15,123 nt of DNA, from NCBI RefSeq assembly GCF_946479605.1, contig NZ_CAMLGT010000064.1, positions 1 through 15,123 of the forward strand, given 5' to 3'. Shown here in pieces: positions 5,489-13,752 of the stretch. Within the stretch, counting starts at the first letter, position 1, and every line of letters begins with the position of its first letter. Both the position numbers and the translations under genes were made by a program. The notes under the pieces were generated by a model. The model had not been told where the DNA came from and made no database searches. It saw nothing but the letters and a program-made list of their open reading frames with translations. Source of the stretch: an uncultured Lacibacter sp. (GTDB lineage: Bacteria > Bacteroidota > Bacteroidia > Chitinophagales > Chitinophagaceae).

Positions 5489-6394
5489 TCAGAATAATAA
5501 CGTTCCGGCAGGCAGACTGTTGTTCCCTTGCAAGCCACCGGAATGGATTACCAGTATATTGCTTTCTGCAGGAAAATATCCTTGTTCTGCCAGTGAAATC
5601 ACAGCCTGCATCAGTTTGCCGGTGTACACAATGTCGGTCGGAATTGTGGTCTTCAGATAAAATGAATTGATAAAATTGATTAACAGCTCATCTGTGCGGC
5701 CATATCCTTTTCCTGAATGACCAAACAGGATCTTCTGTTTGGATAAAGCAAATGGGGAAACATGTTGACGAATAAATGCATTCTGTTCTTCTTCTTTTAT
5801 TTTCAGGACAGGAATGCCAATAACAGTTTGATGTGCTGAAGCAGATGCTGCAATTCCTTTAAACGTAGTGCCGGTGCCAACAGCACATACAATATGCGTA
5901 AACGATGTTGCTTCCTCTACCTGTTGAAGAATTTCTTTACAGCCGTTGAATCCTTCTTCATTATTTCCTCCTTCAGGCACAAATAATAAATGCGGATGTT
6001 GGGCAATGATCTGTTTTACTACAGCACTGGTTGATGCATATTCGTTTCTGCGGACAGCGATCAACTGCATACGTTGTTGTGTACAAAAAGAAAGTGTACT
6101 GTTAAGCGGTTCCTGAATTTCGCCACGTATGATGCCTGTAGAAATAAATCCCTGTTCATAGCAGGCAAAAGCTGTTGCTGCAAGATGGTTGGAATAAGCA
6201 CCACCCATGGTGAGAATACCTTGCTTTTGTTGCAGTATCGCCTGTTGCAGATTGTATTTCAGTTTAAAGTATTTGTTGCCTGAAATAAACGGATGCAGCA
6301 GATCAAGTCTTGCTACAGTAAACGGAAATGGTTGACCGCTGTTGAGCATCCAGTTTACATCCTGGCATTGAATTTTTGGTGATATCGTTTGCAT
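5489..6394 (-). CDS. PLP-dependent enzyme, ACC deaminase / D-cysteine desulfhydrase family
   Basis: Fold type II pyridoxal phosphate enzyme; family members break down D-cysteine or 1-aminocyclopropane-1-carboxylate to a keto acid and ammonia. The ATG at 6394 gives 301 residues (MQTISPKIQ...). Two in-frame TTG codons lie just upstream but the ATG fits the family start. The motif FISGNKYFKLKYNL (37-49) corresponds to the family's GGNKxRKLxY with the PLP Lys at K41. GGAYSNHLAA (64-73) matches the GGxxSNH substrate and cofactor loop. GTGTTFKG (173-180) is the phosphate-binding loop, and HSGG (284-287) replaces the usual HTGG. The protein is about 30 residues shorter than typical ACC deaminases. 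Substrate cannot be fixed from sequence; D-cysteine desulfhydrase is the more common activity in such bacteria. Divergent from the nucleotidyltransferase gene. Confidence 0.9.
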   Translation of the reverse strand: MQTISPKIQCQDVNWMLNSGQPFPFTVARLDLLHPFISGNKYFKLKYNLQQAILQQKQGILTMGGAYSNHLAATAFACYEQGFISTGIIRGEIQEPLNSTLSFCTQQRMQLIAVRRNEYASTSAVVKQIIAQHPHLLFVPEGGNNEEGFNGCKEILQQVEEATSFTHIVCAVGTGTTFKGIAASASAHQTVIGIPVLKIKEEEQNAFIRQHVSPFALSKQKILFGHSGKGYGRTDELLINFINSFYLKTTIPTDIVYTGKLMQAVISLAEQGYFPAESNILVIHSGGLQGNNSLPAGTLLF

Positions 6395-6418
6395 GGTGGT
6401 GCGCAACAATTGTTTCTA

Positions 6419-6426
6419 TATCTTCG
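6419..6426 (+). promoter_or_regulatory. Candidate nucleotidyltransferase promoter (-7 box)
   Basis: TATCTTCG differs from TAnnTTTG at one base and lies 24 bases before the ATG at 6451. No good -33 element at the expected spacing. It is entwined with the opposite-strand box at 6434-6441. Confidence 0.3.
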
Positions 6427-6433
6427 CAGCGCT

Positions 6434-6441
6434 CAAAAATA
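6434..6441 (-). promoter_or_regulatory. Candidate promoter (-7 box) for the PLP enzyme gene
   Basis: On the minus strand TATTTTTG (6441-6434) fits TAnnTTTG exactly. The leader to the ATG at 6394 would be about 34 bases. No convincing -33 TTTG at 19-21 bases. Confidence 0.35.
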
Positions 6442-6450
6442 AACGAATAC

Positions 6451-7350
6451 ATGCAACCTACACTTTTGATTCTTGCAGCAGGTATGGCCAGCCGTTACGG
6501 AAGTATGAAACAGATGGAAGGCTTTGGTCCTTCGGGCGAAACCATAATGGATTACTCTATCTACGATGCCATGCGTGCCGGTTTTGGCAAAGTAGTGTTT
6601 ATCATCCGTAAAGATTTTGCAGATAATTTCAAAGCGGTGTTTGAACCCAAACTGAAAGGCCGTATTGAAATCGATTACGTATATCAACAGCTTGATTCGT
6701 TAACAAATGGTTACGAAATTCCTGCAGGCAGAACAAAGCCATGGGGGACTGCTCATGCCATTCTTTGTGCAAAGGATGCAATTAAAGAACCATTTGCAGT
6801 GATCAATGCCGATGATTTTTATGGCCGTGATGCGTTTGAAAAAGCATATAGCTTCTTAACAACTGCATGCAGCCCTTCACAGCAATCCATTATTGGTTAC
6901 GAACTGGCAAAAACATTAAGTGCAAACGGTACAGTAAGCCGTGGTGTATGCGAAGTTGATGCTGAGCAAAACCTGGTAAGTATTTCTGAGCGGACAAAGA
7001 TCTACGCAGAGGGAGAAAAAATTGTATATGAAGATGCAGCAGGAAAACACGAAGTGCCTTATAACTCAAGTGTAAGTATGAACTTTTGGTGCTTCGATCC
7101 TTCCATCTTTGCTATGACGGAAAAGATGTTTGCAACATTCCTGCAGGAACACGGACAGGAAGAAAAATCGGAATTCTTTATTCCGATTGTTGCTGATAAA
7201 TATATTAAGCAGGGATCGGGTGTTGTAAAAGTAATACCAACTTCATCACAATGGTTTGGTGTTACCTATAAAGAAGATGCACCGGGTGTACAGAAAAGTG
7301 TTGATGATCTTGTTGCTGCCGGTGAATATCCTTCTTCACTCTGGAGTTAA
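6451..7350 (+). CDS. Sugar-phosphate nucleotidyltransferase-like protein
   Basis: The ATG at 6451 gives 299 residues. An upstream in-frame ATG (6376) would overlap the divergent PLP gene and adds a segment unlike the family, so it is not used. The N-terminus is the nucleotide-binding signature of NTP transferases: LILAAGMASRYGSMKQ (6-21), with the GxGxRxxxxK pattern relaxed. PWGTAHA (97-103) and NADDFYG (119-125) supply the substrate and metal-binding residues, the Asp of ADD being the likely metal ligand. GPSGETIMDYSIYDA (26-40) is typical of the Bacteroidota branch that is annotated simply as nucleotidyltransferase. The reaction would activate a sugar phosphate with NTP to give NDP-sugar, but the sugar is unknown and no sugar-pathway genes are next to it. 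Transcription ends at the hairpin 7369-7396. Confidence 0.9.
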   Translation: MQPTLLILAAGMASRYGSMKQMEGFGPSGETIMDYSIYDAMRAGFGKVVFIIRKDFADNFKAVFEPKLKGRIEIDYVYQQLDSLTNGYEIPAGRTKPWGTAHAILCAKDAIKEPFAVINADDFYGRDAFEKAYSFLTTACSPSQQSIIGYELAKTLSANGTVSRGVCEVDAEQNLVSISERTKIYAEGEKIVYEDAAGKHEVPYNSSVSMNFWCFDPSIFAMTEKMFATFLQEHGQEEKSEFFIPIVADKYIKQGSGVVKVIPTSSQWFGVTYKEDAPGVQKSVDDLVAAGEYPSSLWS

Positions 7351-7368
7351 ACAATCATGATATTATAA

Positions 7369-7396
7369 AAAGAGCCGCTTAAGCAAGCGGCTCTTT
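7369..7396. terminator. Bidirectional terminator between nucleotidyltransferase and S8 peptidase genes
   Basis: Twelve-base perfect stem (7369-7380 with 7385-7396; AGCCGCTT against AAGCGGCT, extended by AAAG/CTTT) with an AAGC loop. It begins 19 bases after the plus-strand stop and ends four bases before the minus-strand stop at 7400-7402. The T-tract is mostly within the stem, so it is a compact rather than classic U-tailed form. Confidence 0.75.
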
Positions 7397-7399
7397 CAG

Positions 7400-10057
7400 T
7401 TATTGTACGATCAGTACACCGGTTTGTACTTTCTGATTCTTTTTTACCAGGCGGTAATAATAAATACCTCTTTGCAATTGTTGTAATGAAACCTGTTGCG
7501 GATAATCAAAGATGGGTTGCTGCAACACAATGTGGCCATTATTATCGATGAGTTGAAATTGCAGATCATCCTGGTCTGTTAAAACACGGATGCTTCCTTT
7601 TACAGGTGCAGGATTAGGATATACAACAGCATTTTTATCACCAGTATGATAAACGTTTGCAGTGTCGGAGTAGAATAAGCGACCATCCTGCAGCTCAACA
7701 ACAGCACGATAAAGATTATTGCCTTGTTTCAATGCTGCATCTGTTGTAGTGAATTGCAAGCTGTTTGTAAACGGTTGTTGCGCCAGTTGTGAAAAACCGT
7801 TACGGCTGTATTCTTCAAACCGTACAGCTTTTACCCGGTAACCGGTACTGAGTTCAAGATTGAGCAGGCCCTGATCGGTTACTGTTTTATCTGCAAGAAA
7901 ACTGCGGATATAACAACCGGCTCCCTGCGATTCGTAATTGAACGTGTAACTCCTTACCGCAGTAACATAACGATACACGGGCGTAATGGCAAAATGTTTT
8001 GCTGTTAACAACTGCTTTGGTAACACAATAAAACTATCCGTAGTTGTCTGTAAGAGTTCCATATAGTGATTGCCTAATTGCATGATACGATAGGCTGTGG
8101 CAGCAGTATCATTTCTCCAACTGAGCATAACAGAATCATTACAATTAAAACCAACAGGTACAACCGGTCGTTGCGAAATAGTGAACATATTGCCTGGGTA
8201 AGCACTATTATTGATGATCATCCGTAATACTGCTCTGCTGTTGATGGCAGGTGTGTTCAGCTTATAATATCCTTTCGAAAGATCAATACCTGTTTCAACT
8301 GTTTGCCAGCTGTTGGTATCATCAATGCTCATCTGCAATGTGCCTGTTGTATTTGAGTAGCTTGATTGGAAGCGCACTACATTCACTAGTCCCGGAAACA
8401 AATGATCTGATGCTGTAGGAAAATGCCAGCTGAAACGATCAGCTTGTTCAGTGGAATAGGCAATCGAAAAATCCTGTGTTGCTGATGTGATTGCATAGCC
8501 ATTTACAGTGATGAGATAATTACCGGCAGATGGAAAATCAATCGTTGCCTGTTCAACTACGTTTAAACTGTCTCGCTTTCGTACAGGTAATTGTTGCAAA
8601 GCTGCAGCAGAAGGACTGCTGTTTAATACCCATGGTTGAAATACATTGTTTGATGAAACATCAGTTATAGTAAGATCAAGATCGTTTATCAACACTTTGC
8701 TGTTGTTAGGTGTGGCTGCAGGATCGCTCCATACAAGTGTAACCCTCAATTGCTTTGTATTTGCAGGAACTGAAATAGTGAATTGCTGTTGTGTGTTGTT
8801 GCTTACAGTGCCGGTAAAATATTGATTGTTACTCATGGCTGTTACGGCATTGTATGCATTGGCGCTGCCATAGCCAGATCTGTAATCAATACCCGGAGCA
8901 TCCACATCGTCTGCACTGTTCAATAAAAAGGCTTTGATCAACGAAGCAGGTGCGGTTGTATTACTGTGTTGTTGTTTGTATAATTGCTGCAACACTCCTG
9001 CAATGCCCGATACTAATGCAGTGGCTCCTGAACTTCCATCTTCTCCAAATGCAACCAATTCAGGTTTTATTCTTCCATCAAACGCTGGTCCTTTAGAACT
9101 GGGTGCAAGTACAACGCCAAACGAATCAGTATGACCAACAGTGATGATATTCTTTGCATGTTTGAAATTGCCTGTAAGATTGGAATAACCTGCAATGCCT
9201 GCAAAGTTTCCTGTTGTTGCAGTTTGTGTTCCTGAGTTGCCGGCCGAAAATACATGAAGCAGCGATGGGTTGTTGTTGACAGATGCATCGTAAGCAGCAG
9301 CTTCGGCACCATAATAACTTTCAACAATAGTTCCGTACGAATGATTTTGCAGTAGTATGGGTGTGTTTTTATAATACGAATCAGGCTCAGGTATAAGGTT
9401 GCTGAAACTTGCTGAACTTATTTGCGCTCCCCATGCTGCACCTTTAGTATTATACCAACTGTTACCACCACCCGCCATCATGGTCGCCATAATACTTGCA
9501 TGATCGCTTTTGGTGGTTGCCTGGTACGGCGATAGTAGTGTACGGCCTTTCAGATCAATATCGGTGGTGTCAAAATATTGTTCCTTGATGGAGACAATGA
9601 TGTTGTTTCCATTCAAAGCAGGATAATAGTGATGCAGTGTGGAAATGCGGTTGAACGCATAGTCAACAAAACCAAACAGCAACTCTTCTTTCGCTTGTTG
9701 TTTTTTATCAGCAAAACGGATGATGGAATGTTCAAGTAATTGTTGCAATACTGTTGTACTGCAATGGATAACAGCAAGGCCAGTGGCTGGATAGGTTGTC
9801 ACCAATTTAACAGCGGGGTATTGTTTCAGCAGTTTGCGGAATTGAAAAAGATCTGCAACAATGATATTGTATAAACCTTCGTCAGCCTGGTTCATTCGGC
9901 TTATTTGTTGTCTGAGCAGGGGCGACATCTTTTCCACATTCTTTTGCTGCTGTGGCTGTGCGTTTGCTATGATTACGGTGAGAAGAATAATAATAAGCAG
10001 ACTCTTTTTTAAACAGCTGATATAAAAGAAGGATATATTGTTTGAATATAATTTCAT
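7400..10057 (-). CDS. Secreted S8 (subtilisin-like) peptidase with type IX sorting domain
   Basis: The protein has 885 residues. A signal peptide with a long N-region (1-33) ends in ANA before QPQQQ. Residues about 40-130 look like a propeptide or N-terminal extension. The S8 domain spans about 145-405. By ungapped comparison with subtilisin, the Asp position is Glu (VSIKEQ, E159), the catalytic His is H186 (DHASIMATMMAG), the oxyanion Asn is N274 (FSAGNSG) and the catalytic Ser is S343 (GSSGATALVSG, lacking the usual Pro). A beta-sandwich follows (about 412-535; VTLVWSDP, NDLDLTIT), then further beta domains. A C-terminal type IX secretion sorting domain (about 808-885) starts at VVYPNP and ends with YYYRLVKKNQKVQTGVLIVQ. 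It is expected to be exported by Sec, then carried across the outer membrane by the type IX system. The 186-base upstream spacer separates it from the divergent metalloprotease gene. Confidence 0.93.
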   Translation of the reverse strand: MKLYSNNISFFYISCLKKSLLIIILLTVIIANAQPQQQKNVEKMSPLLRQQISRMNQADEGLYNIIVADLFQFRKLLKQYPAVKLVTTYPATGLAVIHCSTTVLQQLLEHSIIRFADKKQQAKEELLFGFVDYAFNRISTLHHYYPALNGNNIIVSIKEQYFDTTDIDLKGRTLLSPYQATTKSDHASIMATMMAGGGNSWYNTKGAAWGAQISSASFSNLIPEPDSYYKNTPILLQNHSYGTIVESYYGAEAAAYDASVNNNPSLLHVFSAGNSGTQTATTGNFAGIAGYSNLTGNFKHAKNIITVGHTDSFGVVLAPSSKGPAFDGRIKPELVAFGEDGSSGATALVSGIAGVLQQLYKQQHSNTTAPASLIKAFLLNSADDVDAPGIDYRSGYGSANAYNAVTAMSNNQYFTGTVSNNTQQQFTISVPANTKQLRVTLVWSDPAATPNNSKVLINDLDLTITDVSSNNVFQPWVLNSSPSAAALQQLPVRKRDSLNVVEQATIDFPSAGNYLITVNGYAITSATQDFSIAYSTEQADRFSWHFPTASDHLFPGLVNVVRFQSSYSNTTGTLQMSIDDTNSWQTVETGIDLSKGYYKLNTPAINSRAVLRMIINNSAYPGNMFTISQRPVVPVGFNCNDSVMLSWRNDTAATAYRIMQLGNHYMELLQTTTDSFIVLPKQLLTAKHFAITPVYRYVTAVRSYTFNYESQGAGCYIRSFLADKTVTDQGLLNLELSTGYRVKAVRFEEYSRNGFSQLAQQPFTNSLQFTTTDAALKQGNNLYRAVVELQDGRLFYSDTANVYHTGDKNAVVYPNPAPVKGSIRVLTDQDDLQFQLIDNNGHIVLQQPIFDYPQQVSLQQLQRGIYYYRLVKKNQKVQTGVLIVQ

Positions 10058-10243
10058 GAAAACGGACTCAGTTTAGAAATCGGCAAATAGCAGTTGATGC
10101 CGGAAAATCGTAAAAATGCGCAGTGTATTTACCCCGCTTTGGCTGTTCCCGAAAAACAGAAGTCATTTTTTTACAAGAATGCTTTTGTTTTAACGGAAAA
10201 TTAAATAATTTAAAACTCTAATTTAAACCTAAACATTTAAAAC

Positions 10244-11032
10244 ATGAGAAAACTATTATCCATTTTAGCCGTTGCCTCTTTTACCACCTTGTTTATTGTG
10301 GCATGTTCTAAGGCTGCAAAAGAAGATGCACCTGCTGAAGTTTCACAAGAAGTTTTGAGCCAGATTTCTGCGCTTGGATTTTCTTCAGACAATGTAATTG
10401 CTGCTGATGGTGGTTATATAGTGGAAGGGGATATTTTCCTTAGTCCACAAGAGCTTACTACTCAAAAAACGGTGAATAAATTGATTGTTGCAAATGAAGA
10501 ACAGTACCGCACAACCAATCTTGTATCTGGCCCACGAACAATCACTGTAAGTATATCAGGAAATAGCATACCAGCTAATTTTTCTACTGCTATTAATAAT
10601 GCAATAGCACGTTACAATGCAGAAAACCTGTCACTTACATTCCAACGTGTTGCCAGTGGCGGTGATATCAATATTAAAATTGTGAACTCACGCCAGTACA
10701 TTGCATCTGCAGGCTTCCCAAGCGGCGGTAATCCATACGGCACCATTAATTATGCAAAAACATACACAACTTATGGCATTGATTTTATGACAACGGTTGT
10801 GGCGCATGAAATCGGTCATTGTATTGGATTCCGTCATACAGATTATATGAGCCGTCAATACAGTTGTGGCGGTGCTGCTTATAATGAAGGTGCAAGTTCT
10901 GTTGGTGCTGTTCATATTCCCGGAACACCAACCGGACCTGATCCAAACTCATGGATGCTGGCTTGCTTAAGTGCAACAACAAACCGTCCGTTTAACAACA
11001 ACGACAAGACAGCTTTGAATTATCTCTATTAA
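10244..11032 (+). CDS. Lipoprotein zinc metalloprotease, M57 / HEIGH type
   Basis: The protein has 262 residues. The signal peptide ends in a lipobox-like FIVAC, giving lipidation at C21 and envelope attachment. Residues about 30-75 carry GYIVEGDIFLSP, a conserved N-terminal segment of this Bacteroidota family. The zinc site is HEIGHCIGFRHTD (188-200): ligands H188, H192 and H198, catalytic E189. PNSWMLA (234-240) is likely the Met-turn. This fits Peptidase_M57 (dual-action HEIGH metallopeptidase). The AT-rich leader has no Shine-Dalgarno sequence; TTTAAAAC at 10236-10243 directly precedes the start and is also found at 10209-10216. No clear TAnnTTTG box is seen. The gene is divergent from the S8 peptidase gene, so two secreted proteases share one spacer. 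Substrate unknown. Confidence 0.9.
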   Translation: MRKLLSILAVASFTTLFIVACSKAAKEDAPAEVSQEVLSQISALGFSSDNVIAADGGYIVEGDIFLSPQELTTQKTVNKLIVANEEQYRTTNLVSGPRTITVSISGNSIPANFSTAINNAIARYNAENLSLTFQRVASGGDINIKIVNSRQYIASAGFPSGGNPYGTINYAKTYTTYGIDFMTTVVAHEIGHCIGFRHTDYMSRQYSCGGAAYNEGASSVGAVHIPGTPTGPDPNSWMLACLSATTNRPFNNNDKTALNYLY

Positions 11033-11059
11033 CAGCGATTGTAAAATGAGCATGAAAGT

Positions 11060-11085
11060 AAAAGCCTCCCGTTTGGGAGGCTTTT
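11060..11085. terminator. Bidirectional terminator between metalloprotease and pgi genes
   Basis: Perfect 11-base stem (11060-11070 with 11075-11085; AAAAGCCTCCC against GGGAGGCTTTT) with a GTTT loop. It lies 27 bases after the metalloprotease stop and three bases before the pgi stop codon complement at 11089. T-runs occur on both sides. Confidence 0.85.
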
Positions 11086-11088
11086 CTC

Positions 11089-12717
11089 TTATTTACGGAA
11101 TGCTTTGTAGTGATTGATGAGTGCATTGGTTGATGCATCATGCGATGATACTGTATCATCCGTTATCAATTCAGGAAGAATTTTATTTGCCAGTTGTTTA
11201 CCCAGCTCAACTCCCCATTGATCGAAGCTGTAAACATTCCAGACAACACCTTGAACAAATATTTTGTGTTCGTAGAAAGCAACAAGCTCACCTAAAGTAA
11301 ATGGCGTGATCTTTTTTACAAGAATGGAATTGGTTGGGCGGTTGCCTTCAAATACTTTATAGGGAATCAACTCTTCTTTTACGCCTTCAGCAATCACTTC
11401 TTCTTTGCTTTTGCCGTTCATGAGTGCTTCTGTTTGTGCAAAGAAATTACTCATGAGTTTGTTGTGGTGATCGCTCAATGGATTATGACTGATGGCCGGT
11501 GCAATAAAATCAGCAGGAATTAAATGAGTGCCCTGGTGGATCAATTGATAAAACGAGTGTTGCCCATTGGTACCCGGCTCGCCCCAAATAATAGGGCCGG
11601 TGCTGTACTCCACTTTATTGCCGCTGCGGTCAACATACTTGCCATTACTTTCCATGTTGCCCTGCTGGAAGTAAGCAGCAAAGCGGTGCAGGTACTGATC
11701 GTAAGGAAGTATAGCTTCACTCTTTGCATCAAAGAAGTTTACATACCAGGTGCCCAGCAACGCCATGATCACCGGAATATTTTTATCGAAGGGAACAGTG
11801 TTGAAATGTTCATCAGCTGCATAAGCACCTTTCAGCAGTTCTTCAAAATTGTTATAGCCAATTGTTAATGCAATGGATAAACCAATGGCACTCCACAAAC
11901 TGTAACGACCGCCAACCCAATCCCAGAATTCAAACATGTTTGTTTTGTCAATACCAAACTTCACCACTTCTTTTTCATTGGTAGATAATGCTGCAAAATG
12001 TTTGGCAACAAATGCTTCATCCTTTGCATGCTGCAAAAACCAGCTTCTTGCACTGTGTGCATTGGTCATGGTTTCCTGCGTGGTAAATGTTTTTGATGCA
12101 ATGAGGAACAGTGTTTCATCTGCAGTAACCTTCTTTAATGTTTCTGCAATATGTGTACCGTCCACATTACTTACAAAATAGGTTTCAATGCCATCAACCC
12201 AATAAGGTTTCAATGCTTCTGTTACCATTACGGGACCAAGATCACTTCCTCCAATACCAATATTTACAATGTATTTGATCTTTTTGCCGGTATAACCTTT
12301 CCATTCGCCACTATGAATGCTTGCACAGAAACTCTTCATTTGTGCCAGTACACGTTGTACATCGGGTATTACATCTTTACCATCAACCAAAACCGGTTTG
12401 CCTGAAAAGTTACGGAGTGCAGTATGCAGCACAGCACGCTTTTCGGTATGGTTGATCACATCTCCACCAAACATTTTTCCAATCGCCTCTTTCACCTTGC
12501 ATTCATCTGCTAATTGCTGCAGCAGTTGCATGGTTTCTTCTGTAATAATATTCTTGGAGTAATCGAAAACAATATCGCCTTCAGTTACATTGAATTTTTG
12601 AAAACGGTTGTTATCCGCTGCAAACAATTGTTTCATGTGCACCTGTTTCATTTGTGCAGCATGTGTAGTTAACTGTTGCCAGGCTTTTGTTGTAGTGGGG
12701 TTGATCGATGCGAGCAT
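11089..12717 (-). CDS. pgi: Glucose-6-phosphate isomerase
   Basis: Interconverts glucose 6-phosphate and fructose 6-phosphate in glycolysis and gluconeogenesis; cytoplasmic. The 542-residue length is that of the large bacterial/eukaryotic-type enzyme. Both family signatures are present: [13 protein letters not shown] (267-279), and [17 protein letters not shown] (495-511) with the conserved Lys K507. The phosphate-binding strand [11 protein letters not shown] (152-162), the catalytic base region GNMESNGK (353-360, E356) and NGQHSFYQ (384-391, H387) are intact. The ATG at 12717 is the family start. It begins 31 bases after the ribF stop on the same strand with no clear separate promoter, so co-transcription with ribF is likely. 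Confidence 0.98.
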   Translation of the reverse strand: MLASINPTTTKAWQQLTTHAAQMKQVHMKQLFAADNNRFQKFNVTEGDIVFDYSKNIITEETMQLLQQLADECKVKEAIGKMFGGDVINHTEKRAVLHTALRNFSGKPVLVDGKDVIPDVQRVLAQMKSFCASIHSGEWKGYTGKKIKYIVNIGIGGSDLGPVMVTEALKPYWVDGIETYFVSNVDGTHIAETLKKVTADETLFLIASKTFTTQETMTNAHSARSWFLQHAKDEAFVAKHFAALSTNEKEVVKFGIDKTNMFEFWDWVGGRYSLWSAIGLSIALTIGYNNFEELLKGAYAADEHFNTVPFDKNIPVIMALLGTWYVNFFDAKSEAILPYDQYLHRFAAYFQQGNMESNGKYVDRSGNKVEYSTGPIIWGEPGTNGQHSFYQLIHQGTHLIPADFIAPAISHNPLSDHHNKLMSNFFAQTEALMNGKSKEEVIAEGVKEELIPYKVFEGNRPTNSILVKKITPFTLGELVAFYEHKIFVQGVVWNVYSFDQWGVELGKQLANKILPELITDDTVSSHDASTNALINHYKAFRK

Positions 12718-12748
12718 GTTAGTTATGTTTAGGTTTTTTATCAGCAGA

Positions 12749-13681
12749 TCAGTTGGCTAATTTGCTGATGGAAATTTCTTTGTCTTTGTGTAATTGTTCA
12801 ATCAGTTGATCCAGTCCGTCGAATTTCACCTCTTCACGCAAATGATATTTTACAAACACTTTTAAATGCCTGTTGTAAATATCTTCAGCAAAATCAAACA
12901 GGTTGACTTCTACTGTTTTGGTGGTGCCATCAACCGTTGGGCGTGTGCCAATATTCATCATACCTTTTAATATCCTTGCATCACCTTCCACCTGCGCTTC
13001 TACAGCATACACGCCATTGGCAGGTACCAGTTTATCCTGGTCCTGTATCTGCAGGTTGGCAGTGGGGTATCCAAGTTTTCGGCCCAGTTTATTTCCCTCT
13101 ACCACATAACCCCGGAAGAAATAAGTATAACCCAAAAGCTGGTTGGCATTTTCAACATCGCCAGCGGAAATGGCTCTGCGGATTTTTGTTGAACTCACTG
13201 CCACTTCATTCATGAGCTGTTGCGGAATTTCTTTCACACCGTAATTGTATTCTTCGCCCATCTTCTCCAGCAAACGATAATCACCTTCACGGTTGTTTCC
13301 AAACTTATGATCGTAACCAATAATAATGAGCGATGGATGAAAACGATCCACCAGGAAATCCTTGATGTATTGTTGGGCTGTTTGCTCCGAAAATTCTTTG
13401 TTGAAAGGAACCACAACCAGGTTGTCTAATCCCTGCTGTTTTAGTAGTTCAATACGTTCTTCCAGTGTAGTAAGCTCGGGAGTATATGTTTCGGGCTGTA
13501 CAATTTTGCGGGGGTGGGGGTAAAAACTGATGAGGATTGATTCGCCTCCTTTTTCTCTTGCTTCAGCACAAAGTTGCTTAATGATCTGTTGATGCCCAAG
13601 ATGAACGCCATCGAAAGTGCCGATGGTCACTACGGCATTCGTAAAAACGGGCAACTGCTGCAGACTTCTGTAAACCTTCAT
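12749..13681 (-). CDS. ribF: Bifunctional riboflavin kinase / FAD synthetase
   Basis: Phosphorylates riboflavin to FMN and adenylates FMN to FAD. The ATG at 13681 gives 310 residues ([11 protein letters not shown]...). An in-frame extension to 13705 overlaps the candidate promoter and is not used. The N-terminal FAD synthetase domain (1-180) has [11 protein letters not shown] (21-31), GYDHKFG (122-128) and SSTKIRR (163-169). The C-terminal riboflavin kinase domain (about 185-308) has [11 protein letters not shown] (200-210) and VEVNLFDF (257-264), which holds the catalytic Glu. It is divergent from purM across a 71-base spacer and is followed by pgi 31 bases downstream. No FMN riboswitch is visible before it. 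Confidence 0.97.
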   Translation of the reverse strand: MKVYRSLQQLPVFTNAVVTIGTFDGVHLGHQQIIKQLCAEAREKGGESILISFYPHPRKIVQPETYTPELTTLEERIELLKQQGLDNLVVVPFNKEFSEQTAQQYIKDFLVDRFHPSLIIIGYDHKFGNNREGDYRLLEKMGEEYNYGVKEIPQQLMNEVAVSSTKIRRAISAGDVENANQLLGYTYFFRGYVVEGNKLGRKLGYPTANLQIQDQDKLVPANGVYAVEAQVEGDARILKGMMNIGTRPTVDGTTKTVEVNLFDFAEDIYNRHLKVFVKYHLREEVKFDGLDQLIEQLHKDKEISISKLAN

Positions 13682-13693
13682 AATTTGAAGGCA

Positions 13694-13701
13694 CAAAAGT
13701 A
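13694..13701 (-). promoter_or_regulatory. Candidate ribF promoter (-7 box)
   Basis: On the minus strand TACTTTTG (13701-13694) matches TAnnTTTG exactly and is identical to the rluD -7 box. It is 12 bases before the ATG at 13681, giving a very short leader. The -33 position has no TTTG. Confidence 0.45.
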
Positions 13702-13716
13702 ACACATTTGATGTGT
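13702..13716. promoter_or_regulatory. Palindrome between the ribF and purM promoters
   Basis: ACACAT-TTG-ATGTGT is a perfect six-base inverted repeat around a three-base centre. It touches the ribF -7 box on one side and lies eight bases before the purM -7 box on the other, where an operator for both divergent promoters could lie. No regulator is known for it, and a short palindrome can occur by chance. Confidence 0.35.
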
Positions 13717-13724
13717 GGAAGTGT

Positions 13725-13732
13725 TAGTTTTG
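13725..13732 (+). promoter_or_regulatory. Candidate purM promoter (-7 box)
   Basis: TAGTTTTG matches TAnnTTTG exactly and lies 20 bases before the ATG at 13753. Because it sits downstream of the alternative in-frame start at 13711, it supports the 13753 start. A TTTG at 13707-13710 is too close to serve as a -33 element. Confidence 0.45.
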
Positions 13733-13752
13733 CGGCTCATAAACAAAGCGGC

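Noticed and set aside
10184..10213. Promoter for the metalloprotease gene (TTTG, then TAATTTAA)
   Set aside because: The -7 part matches only six of eight positions and the spacing is 18, so it is no better than chance in AT-rich DNA.
13708..13752. Longer purM start at 13708 or 13711
   Set aside because: The sequence between holds a perfect TAnnTTTG box and encodes residues not typical of the family, which starts MSLYNKRGVS.
13682..13752. FMN riboswitch upstream of ribF
   Set aside because: The spacer is only 71 bases and the predicted leader is shorter still, with none of the conserved RFN stems.
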